A stretch of 27,453 bases of DNA from a virus, in the IMG/VR virus record IMGVR_UViG_3300021085_000168, positions 1 through 27,453 of that record. The stretch is one strand, 5' to 3'. Position 1 is the first letter of the stretch. Every line of letters begins with the position of its first letter. A model generated the notes under the pieces. It saw nothing but the letters and a program-made list of their open reading frames with translations, was not told the DNA's origin and did not search any database. Both the position numbers and the translations under genes were made by a program. Below are positions 14,062 to 21,873 of the stretch, one piece after another.

Positions 14062-17000
14062 TTAATCAGTTATTTCAATTTTTAGAGAATAATAAGTTTC
14101 ACCACAGCCAGATATTCCTTGAGCATCTTTTGCTACTATTTTTAGCACAATAGGAGTATCTTTATTTACATAAGTATAAACAATAGGATCATCATCGGTG
14201 GTTAAGGTTAAAACATTTCCATTTTGAGTCATTCTAAAAAATACATCTGTTGTAGAGTCTGCTGGTTTTTCTACTACCATTTCTAAATTATCTAAATCAG
14301 TGCCAGCTGATCCATTAAAAGCTTGAGTTGTTAAATCTATAGTACCTAAAACATCGCCTATATGTCTAGGCCCTGGTGTAGAAACATGTATAGGATAAGT
14401 AATATTTCCTCCACTATCTCCATCAGCCCATGTAAGAGAGGTTGCTGAAGGTATGGGATTTAAGCTAGGATCAACATTACTTAGTAGCAACTGCTTAGTA
14501 ACTAAGTTGTCACCATTAGCTAATATTCTCAATGTAATATTAAAAGTCCTATCATTACTATCTTGTCCCCAGTAAAAATATTGAATAGCTCTAAGTCTGT
14601 ATTTAAAGCCTGTTGTATTTACTAATTCAAAAGGAGTAGGTGATATAGTCGCACCATTACCATTTGTTACACTAACCAACTCTATACTTCCAACGCCTAT
14701 TAAAGTATTATTACTATCAACAGCTTGAAACTCAGGGCACACCCAAGCACTATTCCCTGGCACTATATCTTCAGAAGCTGTTAAACTTATAGGTTCTGGA
14801 TTTGCAACTGGTGTAGCAATGTCAACACCAATTCCACCACTACTAGATGATATGAGAGTGTTTAAAGGTTTTATTAGTCCAGAAGTTGTGGTTTCGTTGT
14901 ATATTTCTATTTTAGATTCAACAGCATTTGTTTCAAACACATTTAAATTCTTAGAAAAACTAGGAGGATTAGATGAGTCTATTCCGTTTTGTAAAAAAGG
15001 TGAAAAACCTACTAAAAAACTTGTTTCAATTTGCGCTACAAACGGGTTGCTACTCGCTTCTAAATATAAAGGGTCTATATATGAAGTACTAGAGGTTGAG
15101 AAATTGTTAGGATAAGAAGATTTATCAGCATATTTACCTCTTCCTGACGTCCAAGGACCTAAATCATTAAATGAAATTATAGAGTTCACTGTAAATTCGT
15201 TTTTCTGATACACTTGAGAAGACTCAGTTTTAGCTAAAGACGGTTCCCAAGATGTAGTCCAATTAGTTGGAGATACTATGTATTTAGTAACAACTCTAGG
15301 GTACAACAACGTTTCACTGCCATATATTTCCTCTGTAGGTCCAACATCTGCTAACTCTTTTGGTACTTTGTTTATGTTATCACCATATAAAGCTATATTA
15401 CTTACATTATTTGCTCTTTTGTAAGATGGCTTATCACCTGTTACGTTACTGTCACCAACTTCGCCTATAAAAGTTATTTTACCAGAAGTAGCACCCGGCA
15501 CATATACATTGTAATACTCTTGCTCTAATTGTTGTACTACAGCTTTATAAGTTAAATAACCTAGTGGATTGACAGGGTTATTTCCAGATTGTATTCCATT
15601 AAATATACCTGGATAACCATCTGTCTTGTTATTTGGTATTATATCACTAAAAGTTATTTTTAAATTATTGCCTGGCCAGTTTAAAGTACTGGCAACGTTT
15701 TCGTAAGGGGCATAAACACTAGATTTTTCACCTGCTAATCCTAGACTTATTGAATCATCTCTTAATATAACATTAGAAGATCTACCATATCTATCAACTA
15801 AAACAATACCAACCTTATATGATCTGTTTTGTTTTAATGTGTGATTTATATATTCTTTTCTACTGTAGCTATAACCACCTGCTGGGTTTCCAATTGCTTT
15901 CTTTTCACTAACACCTAGGTAGTAATTTAAATTTTCAGGAGATGCATGCTTTTCTACAAAGTTACCATATATAATTCTATTACTTGCGGTTGCTTGAGCA
16001 GCAGCTCTAATAGGCACTTTATCGTGTATTCTAGTTGCAACAGCATCTGGTAAAGTTTTAAAAGGTTTGAAAGAATCATAATTATAAGAGTAGTACCTAT
16101 CAGTTGTTGAAGTTAGCTGATCTTCAACTATTATATCGTCTACGACTTTTATAGCTAACCCATCAGATTCTTTAGCTAGTATCTGTATTTCTTTTACTTT
16201 AAAATTGTTAAAAAACTCAGATTGCAAAGGACTAGAAGTTGGACTTGCTACATCTATATTATACCTTGGTGGTAAGTCTATCTTTAAAGAAGCGCTAGTA
16301 ACCTGATTTTCCATAAATTTTACTATACCACTATCTGCTGTATCTTTTTCGTTTCTATGTGTTTCTCCGTCGTACCCACTATCTAGAAAGTAGCCAAAGT
16401 TTTTTGGTATAAATAAAGCTTGGGTAAAAGGAGCCATTAAAGAATACTCTCCATCATCATATTTAAATCTATAGCTAAATCTTACAAATTTATCTTTTAA
16501 ATATTCTTCATCACCGGCATATAGTGAATCATAATCAGGATTAACTTGTTCAAATTGCAATATATCATTTTGTTCAAAGGCTAATGATCCAGATTCTATA
16601 TAAGCTGCAGCAGCAGCGTTAGCCTCATTAACAGCGTCAACATTAGTTTTGCCAGATCCTATAGGATATTCAAAGTTCAAAAGCTTTTTATTTGCTTGAA
16701 TGTTTGTTAACTTAAAGTAACCTAATTCTGGTTTACTTATATTCATAAACCTAGTAGAAGGAGTCACAGCTATATCATCATTTGCAAACTCTAAGTCTAT
16801 TTGAGACGTAGTTAAACTACTAACAACTGAAGTAGAGTGAGATGGCAAGTACTCTGACACGTTATCTTTCATAGTATTGTTATTACTATTGTCTAAAAAA
16901 GATATAGGGGAAAAAGGCGCAAATTTAGCTACTGAAATATGATCCTCATTAAAATAGTAACTAGAATCTGCTATAGCTGTTTCAACATTTATTTTTCTAG

Positions 17001-17499
17001 GCTGGTTTCTATTATCTGTAAAAAACAATAGATCTTCTAAAAGATCTACACCTAACATAGGATGAGTTTTTGAAAAGTTTAGAAAACTTCCTTCAATTAA
17101 AATACTAAAAGCAGGTGATGTAGAATTATTAAAAGGACCTTGAATATATGCTATATAACATTTTGATCCTGGTATAGTACCACCTGCTGGGTGAGGTACA
17201 TTATCTACTGGAAAATTACTTAATTGATCTTGAGATGAATCTGTGAAGTTAGTAGCAAATACATAAATTCTATCCTTATCGGTGTCAACATAGCTACCTA
17301 TTATCTCTGTATTAATTGCAAAATTAAAATTAGAATATTTTATATTTCCTAAAATGTTCTCTATAACACCTTCATCAGGACCCTCGCTCTTGCTTACAGA
17401 TATATTTCTACCATCCCTGTATTCACCATTAGGTAAAAGTCTTTCGTCTAAGTCTTTGTTCATTTTAGACTTGACAAATACGTTTCTTACTTCTGCCAT
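14062..17499 (-). CDS. Tail/muzzle-like structural protein, first part, with cadherin/Ig-like C-terminus, 1145 aa
   Basis: The N-terminus (FVKSKMNKDLDERLLPNGEY, then DGRNISVS and NILGNIKYSN) matches my recollection of large phage proteins annotated as tail stabilisation, tubular or muzzle proteins, which begin a beta-propeller-like region. The first 700 or so residues are beta-rich with SYRFKYDDGEYSLMAPF and later VGIVLVDRYGRSSNV, both typical of that family. From about 900 to the end, two consecutive beta-sandwich-like units occur. The last has a cadherin-like pattern: NGNVLTL near 1093, then VLKIVAKDAQGISG and YYSLKIEITD. Such domains in tail proteins usually act in stability or surface adhesion. 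ATG follows the preceding stop by one base. The cadherin-like module falls where the family would normally continue into the segment encoded by the next ORF, suggesting gene fission or domain insertion. Confidence 0.65.
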   Translation of the reverse strand: MAEVRNVFVKSKMNKDLDERLLPNGEYRDGRNISVSKSEGPDEGVIENILGNIKYSNFNFAINTEIIGSYVDTDKDRIYVFATNFTDSSQDQLSNFPVDNVPHPAGGTIPGSKCYIAYIQGPFNNSTSPAFSILIEGSFLNFSKTHPMLGVDLLEDLLFFTDNRNQPRKINVETAIADSSYYFNEDHISVAKFAPFSPISFLDNSNNNTMKDNVSEYLPSHSTSVVSSLTTSQIDLEFANDDIAVTPSTRFMNISKPELGYFKLTNIQANKKLLNFEYPIGSGKTNVDAVNEANAAAAAYIESGSLAFEQNDILQFEQVNPDYDSLYAGDEEYLKDKFVRFSYRFKYDDGEYSLMAPFTQALFIPKNFGYFLDSGYDGETHRNEKDTADSGIVKFMENQVTSASLKIDLPPRYNIDVASPTSSPLQSEFFNNFKVKEIQILAKESDGLAIKVVDDIIVEDQLTSTTDRYYSYNYDSFKPFKTLPDAVATRIHDKVPIRAAAQATASNRIIYGNFVEKHASPENLNYYLGVSEKKAIGNPAGGYSYSRKEYINHTLKQNRSYKVGIVLVDRYGRSSNVILRDDSISLGLAGEKSSVYAPYENVASTLNWPGNNLKITFSDIIPNNKTDGYPGIFNGIQSGNNPVNPLGYLTYKAVVQQLEQEYYNVYVPGATSGKITFIGEVGDSNVTGDKPSYKRANNVSNIALYGDNINKVPKELADVGPTEEIYGSETLLYPRVVTKYIVSPTNWTTSWEPSLAKTESSQVYQKNEFTVNSIISFNDLGPWTSGRGKYADKSSYPNNFSTSSTSYIDPLYLEASSNPFVAQIETSFLVGFSPFLQNGIDSSNPPSFSKNLNVFETNAVESKIEIYNETTTSGLIKPLNTLISSSSGGIGVDIATPVANPEPISLTASEDIVPGNSAWVCPEFQAVDSNNTLIGVGSIELVSVTNGNGATISPTPFELVNTTGFKYRLRAIQYFYWGQDSNDRTFNITLRILANGDNLVTKQLLLSNVDPSLNPIPSATSLTWADGDSGGNITYPIHVSTPGPRHIGDVLGTIDLTTQAFNGSAGTDLDNLEMVVEKPADSTTDVFFRMTQNGNVLTLTTDDDPIVYTYVNKDTPIVLKIVAKDAQGISGCGETYYSLKIEITD

Positions 17500-17500
17500 T

Positions 17501-18688
17501 TTAATGCTTTATCCATTTAGATTTACCTCTCATGTTTTGTATCATTTCACCTAGCTTCATATTGCTTAATCTTATTTTAGTATTTCTAAGTTTAGCTGAT
17601 CTATCTCTTTTAAATCTTTGAACTACATATTCTTGAACTCCAGATCTTGAAGCTAAGATAGAATAAGCTATATGCATGTACATCGCTTCTTCCGCCATTT
17701 TAGGTAGCTTAGTGTCTAAATCAGATGCTAAGCCATCAGATATGTATTCTAATATTATAAGTCTATCTCTTAGATCACTTGAAAATGATATTTTATTTTG
17801 TCTATTATCTATATTAAACCAGCCATTACCCTGTGAAGTAACAGGATCTAAACCATATCTTTGACCATAAGATTTACCCCACCAATTTTGACCATAAACA
17901 TTAGCATTATACATGTATTGATCAAACTCACCTGTTATTAGTTTGTCATTAGTACTTTCCCATCTAGACCTTGTTTCAGACTGTAAAGCTTCAGTGTTTT
18001 GGCCATCCTCATCTTGAAGAAAACTTCCATCCTTAGATTGTAATGGAACTGATGTTGGATCTGTAGTTAAATTATTAGCTGGGTATATAGGATGTAAAAC
18101 ACCTAAGCTATCAACCCATGACATTCTGACGTAGTTAACGTAGTCTTGAGGTATTATAACAGACATACTTAAAGGTAAATCTAGTTCTAAAGATTTTATA
18201 CTATTTAAAGTGTCATAACTAAATTCTTGCAAACCTCTTTTAGCGTGAAATATAACATCAGTTCTTTTAACACTCGGTATAAGTTTACCATCTCCAACAT
18301 AAGCAATTAGAAAATTATTTACAATATCATTTAGCTTTATATATTGATAACTTCCATAGTTGTTCCAAAGAGTAGTAGCTTTTAATACGACTCTAACTAA
18401 TGTGCTTGGCGTATTAGGAACTGCTGGGTTTAAGGTTATAGTCTGTTTGTTGAAAGGTGGTTTATCAATATTATTATTTGACACAGAAACAATCGCACCA
18501 CTATAATCAGAGAAAGTAGTTCCACTATCTGTGCTAACTTGTACTTTGAAGTTAGTTGGCTCTGTGGAAGATGACAAATGTAGATCTGGTTCAAATGTGC
18601 ACTCAAAAACAGTTTGAGGCGCGGCCGTTACAGCAAACATTTTTTCACCTGCGTAATATTCTTCGTTAGTTTGATTAATTAAACTCAT
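17501..18688 (-). CDS. Head-tail connector/ring-like protein with extra N-terminal domain, 395 aa
   Basis: The conserved-looking core starts near residue 116 (IKLNDIVNNFLIAYVGDGK, then VIFHAKRGLQEFSYD and SVIIPQDYVNYVRMSWVD). This resembles, from memory, the ring or adaptor proteins that follow the capsid gene in crAss-like and related phages and sit between portal and tail. The C-terminus is helical and very basic (QRFKRDRSAKLRNTKIRLSNMK). The first 110 or so residues form a separate Ser/Thr-rich, beta-type region (VQVSTDSGTTFSDYSG) that looks like an added small domain. ATG lies three bases after the upstream stop, and the stop is one base from the muzzle-like gene, giving tight coupling. 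Its function as a neck component is inferred from gene order and recalled similarity. Confidence 0.6.
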   Translation of the reverse strand: MSLINQTNEEYYAGEKMFAVTAAPQTVFECTFEPDLHLSSSTEPTNFKVQVSTDSGTTFSDYSGAIVSVSNNNIDKPPFNKQTITLNPAVPNTPSTLVRVVLKATTLWNNYGSYQYIKLNDIVNNFLIAYVGDGKLIPSVKRTDVIFHAKRGLQEFSYDTLNSIKSLELDLPLSMSVIIPQDYVNYVRMSWVDSLGVLHPIYPANNLTTDPTSVPLQSKDGSFLQDEDGQNTEALQSETRSRWESTNDKLITGEFDQYMYNANVYGQNWWGKSYGQRYGLDPVTSQGNGWFNIDNRQNKISFSSDLRDRLIILEYISDGLASDLDTKLPKMAEEAMYMHIAYSILASRSGVQEYVVQRFKRDRSAKLRNTKIRLSNMKLGEMIQNMRGKSKWIKH

Positions 18689-18691
18689 TGA

Positions 18692-19426
18692 TTATTGTTT
18701 TTGATTTACTCTTTCTGCTTGCAGTTGCCCTGCGGCGGCTTGAACTATTTGAGGATCTCTTATTATTATACCAGCATACATAAGTATAGATAATACAACT
18801 TCTGTAAACTCAGAATTATGTAATTCAAAATCTACAGTTGGAGGCGTGCTTGCATTAAAAATAAATTGACCTAAATTACCCACTGTATAAGCCCAGTTAA
18901 TATCATCTGGAACTTTTATATATTGAACAGCTACATTAGCAGTAGCAGCATTGGCTTTGGTGTTTATAATATTTGGATATGCTTGTAGCTTATTGTTTTC
19001 AAACAAGTATATAGGAAATTGCTCGCTTGGAGTTACTAATGGAGATAGTCTTAGGTTATAAAACTCACCTCTATCAACTCTCTGCATTTCAACTGGCAGT
19101 CTATTAGCATCTTCATAAGTGACAGATCCTACTATATGCGTGCTTGTTGGTAAAGTAAAATTATTGTCGGCAGGAACATAAGTAGCATTACCATCTCTTT
19201 TAAATATGTTCATTTTTTCATTTAGGTTCATTAACCTATTAGCGTAATCCACATCAGTCTGCGGCATTCTAGTATATTGATTTAAATCTTCAAAATACTT
19301 TTCAAAGATTTCTCTTTGGACTTGCGTACCTATTCTATTAAACTCTTCAGGTGTCATATAACCTCTTTGTTCTTTATTTAGTATAAGTAACACAGTTTTA
19401 TATACTTTATTTACGCTTATTGCCAT
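18692..19426 (-). CDS. Head-tail connector/adaptor-like protein, 244 aa
   Basis: The N-terminal half is helical (VNKVYKTVLLILNKEQRGYMTPEEFNR, then QVQREIFEKYFEDLNQYTR), followed by a beta-rich middle (YVPADNNFTLPTSTHIVGSVTY) and a C-terminal helix ending in LQAERVNQKQ. The opening pattern, N-x-V-Y followed by a G-Y-x-T-P-x-x-F motif, is one I recall from small neck/structural proteins of marine and Bacteroidota phages, encoded just before the larger ring protein, as here. The probable role is docking onto the portal or first ring. The ATG is only 12 bases after the T run of the terminator at 19439-19465, so its mRNA must either read through that hairpin or start almost at the ATG. No Shine-Dalgarno is present (leader AAAAAGATTAAA). 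Confidence 0.6.
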   Translation of the reverse strand: MAISVNKVYKTVLLILNKEQRGYMTPEEFNRIGTQVQREIFEKYFEDLNQYTRMPQTDVDYANRLMNLNEKMNIFKRDGNATYVPADNNFTLPTSTHIVGSVTYEDANRLPVEMQRVDRGEFYNLRLSPLVTPSEQFPIYLFENNKLQAYPNIINTKANAATANVAVQYIKVPDDINWAYTVGNLGQFIFNASTPPTVDFELHNSEFTEVVLSILMYAGIIIRDPQIVQAAAGQLQAERVNQKQ

Positions 19427-19438
19427 TTTAATCTTTTT

Positions 19439-19465
19439 AAAAAAAAAGGGTGGCGTAAACCACCC
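19439..19465 (-). terminator. Intrinsic terminator or attenuator between unassigned gene and tail operon
   Basis: On the minus strand GGGTGG (19465-19460), loop TTTACG, CCACCC (19453-19448) form a perfect six-pair stem followed by nine T residues (19447-19439). It lies downstream of the stop at 19484 and only 12 bases before the next ATG, so it also forms part of that gene's leader. Confidence 0.85.
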
Positions 19466-19483
19466 TAAGTTATAATCACTTGT

Positions 19484-20299
19484 TTATTTTAGTTTTTTCA
19501 TTATTGAGTTGTAAACCTCTACACCTTCGTCAGTTTTAAACCAAGCAGCCATTGCTGAGTATGGGTTTTCGTCGAAAGGAATTTTCATTAATTTCTTATT
19601 GTTACTAGCCCATGAAAAACTTCTTTGATCATTAGATAATTGAACTATACCTGATTCTACCGATATAATAGCAATATTTCTAAGTTCAACGTTTTCATCT
19701 TCTGCTAAATCTATAAATAAACCTGGGTTTCTTTTAGCAAACAATAATAAATCTCTTTTTAATTCTTTAGAAGCTAATTTATTAACTTCAGAGCCTATCT
19801 CTGTTCTTAATATAGCTTCAGCTTTACTAATGTCCATTTCGTAAGCCATGTTCATCGCAGCTATTTCTAATTCTAAATAATCATATTGATCTTCAGCTTG
19901 CTCTACAGCATCAAATTCTTCAAATAGTAAACCTTTATGTGGGTGACAAGCTAGAAACTCTTGTAAATTTCTTTTTTGTTTAGAAACCATTAGGTGACCA
20001 TTCTCAAAAACAATATGTTTTAAAGTTACTTGACCTTTTTGTTCGTCAACAAATATTGATTTTTGATTAGTAGCATACCTCAACTCTCTTTCATATCCTT
20101 TTTCTGAGTCAAACCAGACTAAAGGATATCTAGCAGAGTGCTTACTAGGTATAGTATGAGTTAAAGGGCTTTTATTTCCCATTAGATAGTAGTTTCTATC
20201 TTTATATTCCCAAGTATCTTTTTTCACTTTAGGAGTTTCAACAGTTTTTTCAACTGTTTTTACAGCTTTGGCTGTAGTTTTCTTTTCTTTTGTTTCCAT
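19484..20299 (-). CDS. Unassigned protein next to capsid gene, 271 aa
   Basis: The N-terminal 30 residues are Lys/Thr/Val-rich and probably disordered (KTTAKAVKTVEKTVETPKVKK). A compact middle follows (YYLMGNKSPLTHTIPSKHSAR, WFDSEKGYERELRYATNQKS, then FVDEQKGQVTLKHIVFENG), and a helical region (about 125-200) rich in E, A and L. The C-terminus contains AMAAWFKTDEGVEVYNSIMKK. There is no signal peptide, membrane helix or catalytic motif that I recognise. It is transcribed alone between two terminators, just after the major capsid gene. Position suggests a capsid accessory, decoration or head-completion protein, but a non-structural late protein is equally possible. The start ATG directly abuts four TATTA repeats, marking it as the start despite the absence of a Shine-Dalgarno. 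Confidence 0.7.
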   Translation of the reverse strand: METKEKKTTAKAVKTVEKTVETPKVKKDTWEYKDRNYYLMGNKSPLTHTIPSKHSARYPLVWFDSEKGYERELRYATNQKSIFVDEQKGQVTLKHIVFENGHLMVSKQKRNLQEFLACHPHKGLLFEEFDAVEQAEDQYDYLELEIAAMNMAYEMDISKAEAILRTEIGSEVNKLASKELKRDLLLFAKRNPGLFIDLAEDENVELRNIAIISVESGIVQLSNDQRSFSWASNNKKLMKIPFDENPYSAMAAWFKTDEGVEVYNSIMKKLK

Positions 20300-20318
20300 A
20301 ATATAATATAATATAATA
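20299..20318 (-). repeat. Four tandem TATTA pentamers forming the leader of the 271-aa gene
   Basis: On the plus strand the unit reads TAATA four times without error, the first T being the end of the start-codon complement. On the minus strand this places a run of TATTA units immediately before ATG. A similar three-unit array precedes the scaffold-like gene at 23079-23093. The array probably acts as an unstructured A/T-rich ribosome landing site; a chance low-complexity run is the alternative. Confidence 0.7.
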
Positions 20319-20320
20319 AT

Positions 20321-20346
20321 AAAAAAGACCCCGCCTAAGCGGGATC
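20321..20346 (-). terminator. Intrinsic terminator after the major capsid gene
   Basis: On the minus strand GATCCCGC (20346-20339) pairs with GCGGGGTC (20334-20327) through a four-base loop TTAG, eight pairs with one T-G wobble, followed by six T residues (20326-20321). It starts 18 bases after the capsid gene's end and ends 21 bases before the next ATG. The GC-rich stem stands out in this AT-rich sequence. A strong terminator directly after the capsid gene is common in phages that need excess capsid protein. Confidence 0.9.
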
Positions 20347-20364
20347 CTTTATTTTAAATAGCTA

Positions 20365-21867
20365 TTAAGCTCCTTTGAATAATACAAAGTTGTTAGCAGC
20401 TTGAGTTACTAAACATCTTTCAGATAAGAAGTTAACTCTCATAGCATCAAGATCAGAAGTATAAGCACCACCGACAGAACCAGTGATCCAAGACTTATAA
20501 CGTCTGTCTTCAGTTTCAGAAGCTCTATATCTTACATGTAAGAAAGGACGTCTGATATTTACACCCATCATTTGGTCATAAACAGTTGTAGTACCAGCAG
20601 GAACCATAACACCATCAATAGCATTATCTAATCCTCTAGTAGTAGCATCGTTTAAGTATTTCCAGTCAGTTTTGTAGAAGTCATAAGAACCTCTTCTAAA
20701 TCCTGAAAATCCAAAATTAAGAGCCATATCTTCTTCATTGTCAAATAGACCGTAAGAAGCGCCAGTTTGATATCCAGCATTTACAGCGGCTATCATATTG
20801 TCAAAATCTAAAGCAGTAGATCTAGATAAGAAAAGCATGTTTTCTTCAATAGCTCCTTGCTTGTCTAATTGCTTAAGAATGTTATCAAAATCCTGTAATG
20901 CGCCAGATCCACCTGCAGCGGGTGCAGCAAATCCAGAATATACATTACCTCTTGCTTCGATAGCAGCGAATAAACCTTCAGATCCTTTAACTACAGTAGC
21001 TCCAGAGTTTCCATAAGCAAAAGCTTCTTCAGCTCTACCACCAGTAGTATCATATTTAACTGACTCAACCATAGACATTTCTAGGTAATCGTCAAATCTT
21101 AATCTTGTTTCAGATTCAGACTTTAAATACCATAAGTATCCAGAAGTTCCTTCTTCAGTAGCAACCTCAACCCATCCAATTTGAGCAGTGTCAGATCCAT
21201 TAATCTCAAAGTTATCTTTAAGAATAATTGGTGAATTTGAAAACTGAGAAAATTGTGGTTGAATAGTTCCATTCATTCCAGTAGAACCTTTAGCAAACTC
21301 AGAACCGTACACAAACAATGTAGCTATGTTGTCTCCCTTTAGACCAGTAGCTAAAGCAGCGTAAGTAGTCTCATATAAAGAGCAAGTCAAGATATCTTGT
21401 TTTGTACCAGATGTATTACCGATAGACTGTACTAAAGCTTTAGCAGTTACTAAACCTGTAGCTCTATCAGAAAGCAATATAGATTGCCCAACTCTAACAG
21501 CTCCACTTGGTGAATCAGCACCAGGAGCAGCAGCAGCTAAATCTAATGTTACTTTTATCTGGTTAGCTTGTCCAGATACAGCAGCTGTATCAGCATTTTT
21601 GTAAGCTACGTGTAGTCTATTTTGTTCAGACCAAATTACTTGATCAGACGTCATAGGCATTTCAGCTCCTACCATTCTCAAGAAACCACCTAAAGTTCGG
21701 TTTCCGTATCTTTCTACTTCCGCTTCGTAAAGCTCAGGTAGATATTGTTGCGCAAAATCATTAGCACCACCTGTAAAATCTAGGTAGTTATCGTTAAGTG
21801 CTAATCTTTTCTGTGCAGGCTTAATTTGAGCAGGAAAACTCCCGCTTGTTTCAAATCCAATTGGCAT
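20365..21867 (-). CDS. Major capsid protein, 500 aa
   Basis: This is the shell protein of the head, presumably of the HK97 fold. The evidence is position after portal and scaffold genes, length within the usual range, and an organised sequence with no low-complexity regions. The N-terminal arm (MPIGFETSG, then QIKPAQKRLALNDNYLDF) is followed by a helix with QYLPELYEAEVERYGNRTLGGFLRMVG (about 40-66), a region rich in Ala and Gly that may be an inserted beta domain (about 95-200), a central backbone, and a C-terminal beta segment (FLHVRYRASETEDRRYKSWITG). There is no sign of a fused protease, nor of a cleavable prodomain beyond the short arm. ATG lies six bases after the scaffold stop, and a terminator follows the gene. 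Sequence-level family placement is not certain, but the role is well supported by context. Confidence 0.8.
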   Translation of the reverse strand: MPIGFETSGSFPAQIKPAQKRLALNDNYLDFTGGANDFAQQYLPELYEAEVERYGNRTLGGFLRMVGAEMPMTSDQVIWSEQNRLHVAYKNADTAAVSGQANQIKVTLDLAAAAPGADSPSGAVRVGQSILLSDRATGLVTAKALVQSIGNTSGTKQDILTCSLYETTYAALATGLKGDNIATLFVYGSEFAKGSTGMNGTIQPQFSQFSNSPIILKDNFEINGSDTAQIGWVEVATEEGTSGYLWYLKSESETRLRFDDYLEMSMVESVKYDTTGGRAEEAFAYGNSGATVVKGSEGLFAAIEARGNVYSGFAAPAAGGSGALQDFDNILKQLDKQGAIEENMLFLSRSTALDFDNMIAAVNAGYQTGASYGLFDNEEDMALNFGFSGFRRGSYDFYKTDWKYLNDATTRGLDNAIDGVMVPAGTTTVYDQMMGVNIRRPFLHVRYRASETEDRRYKSWITGSVGGAYTSDLDAMRVNFLSERCLVTQAANNFVLFKGA

Positions 21868-21873
21868 AATTTA

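Noticed and set aside
14819-15115. Plus-strand ORF of 98 codons antisense to the muzzle-like gene
   Set aside because: It is fully covered by a well-supported structural gene on the other strand and has no recognisable features.
20300-20318. TATAAT -10 promoter-like boxes on the plus strand
   Set aside because: They arise automatically from the TAATA repeat, would point antisense into the capsid gene, and have no matching upstream element.
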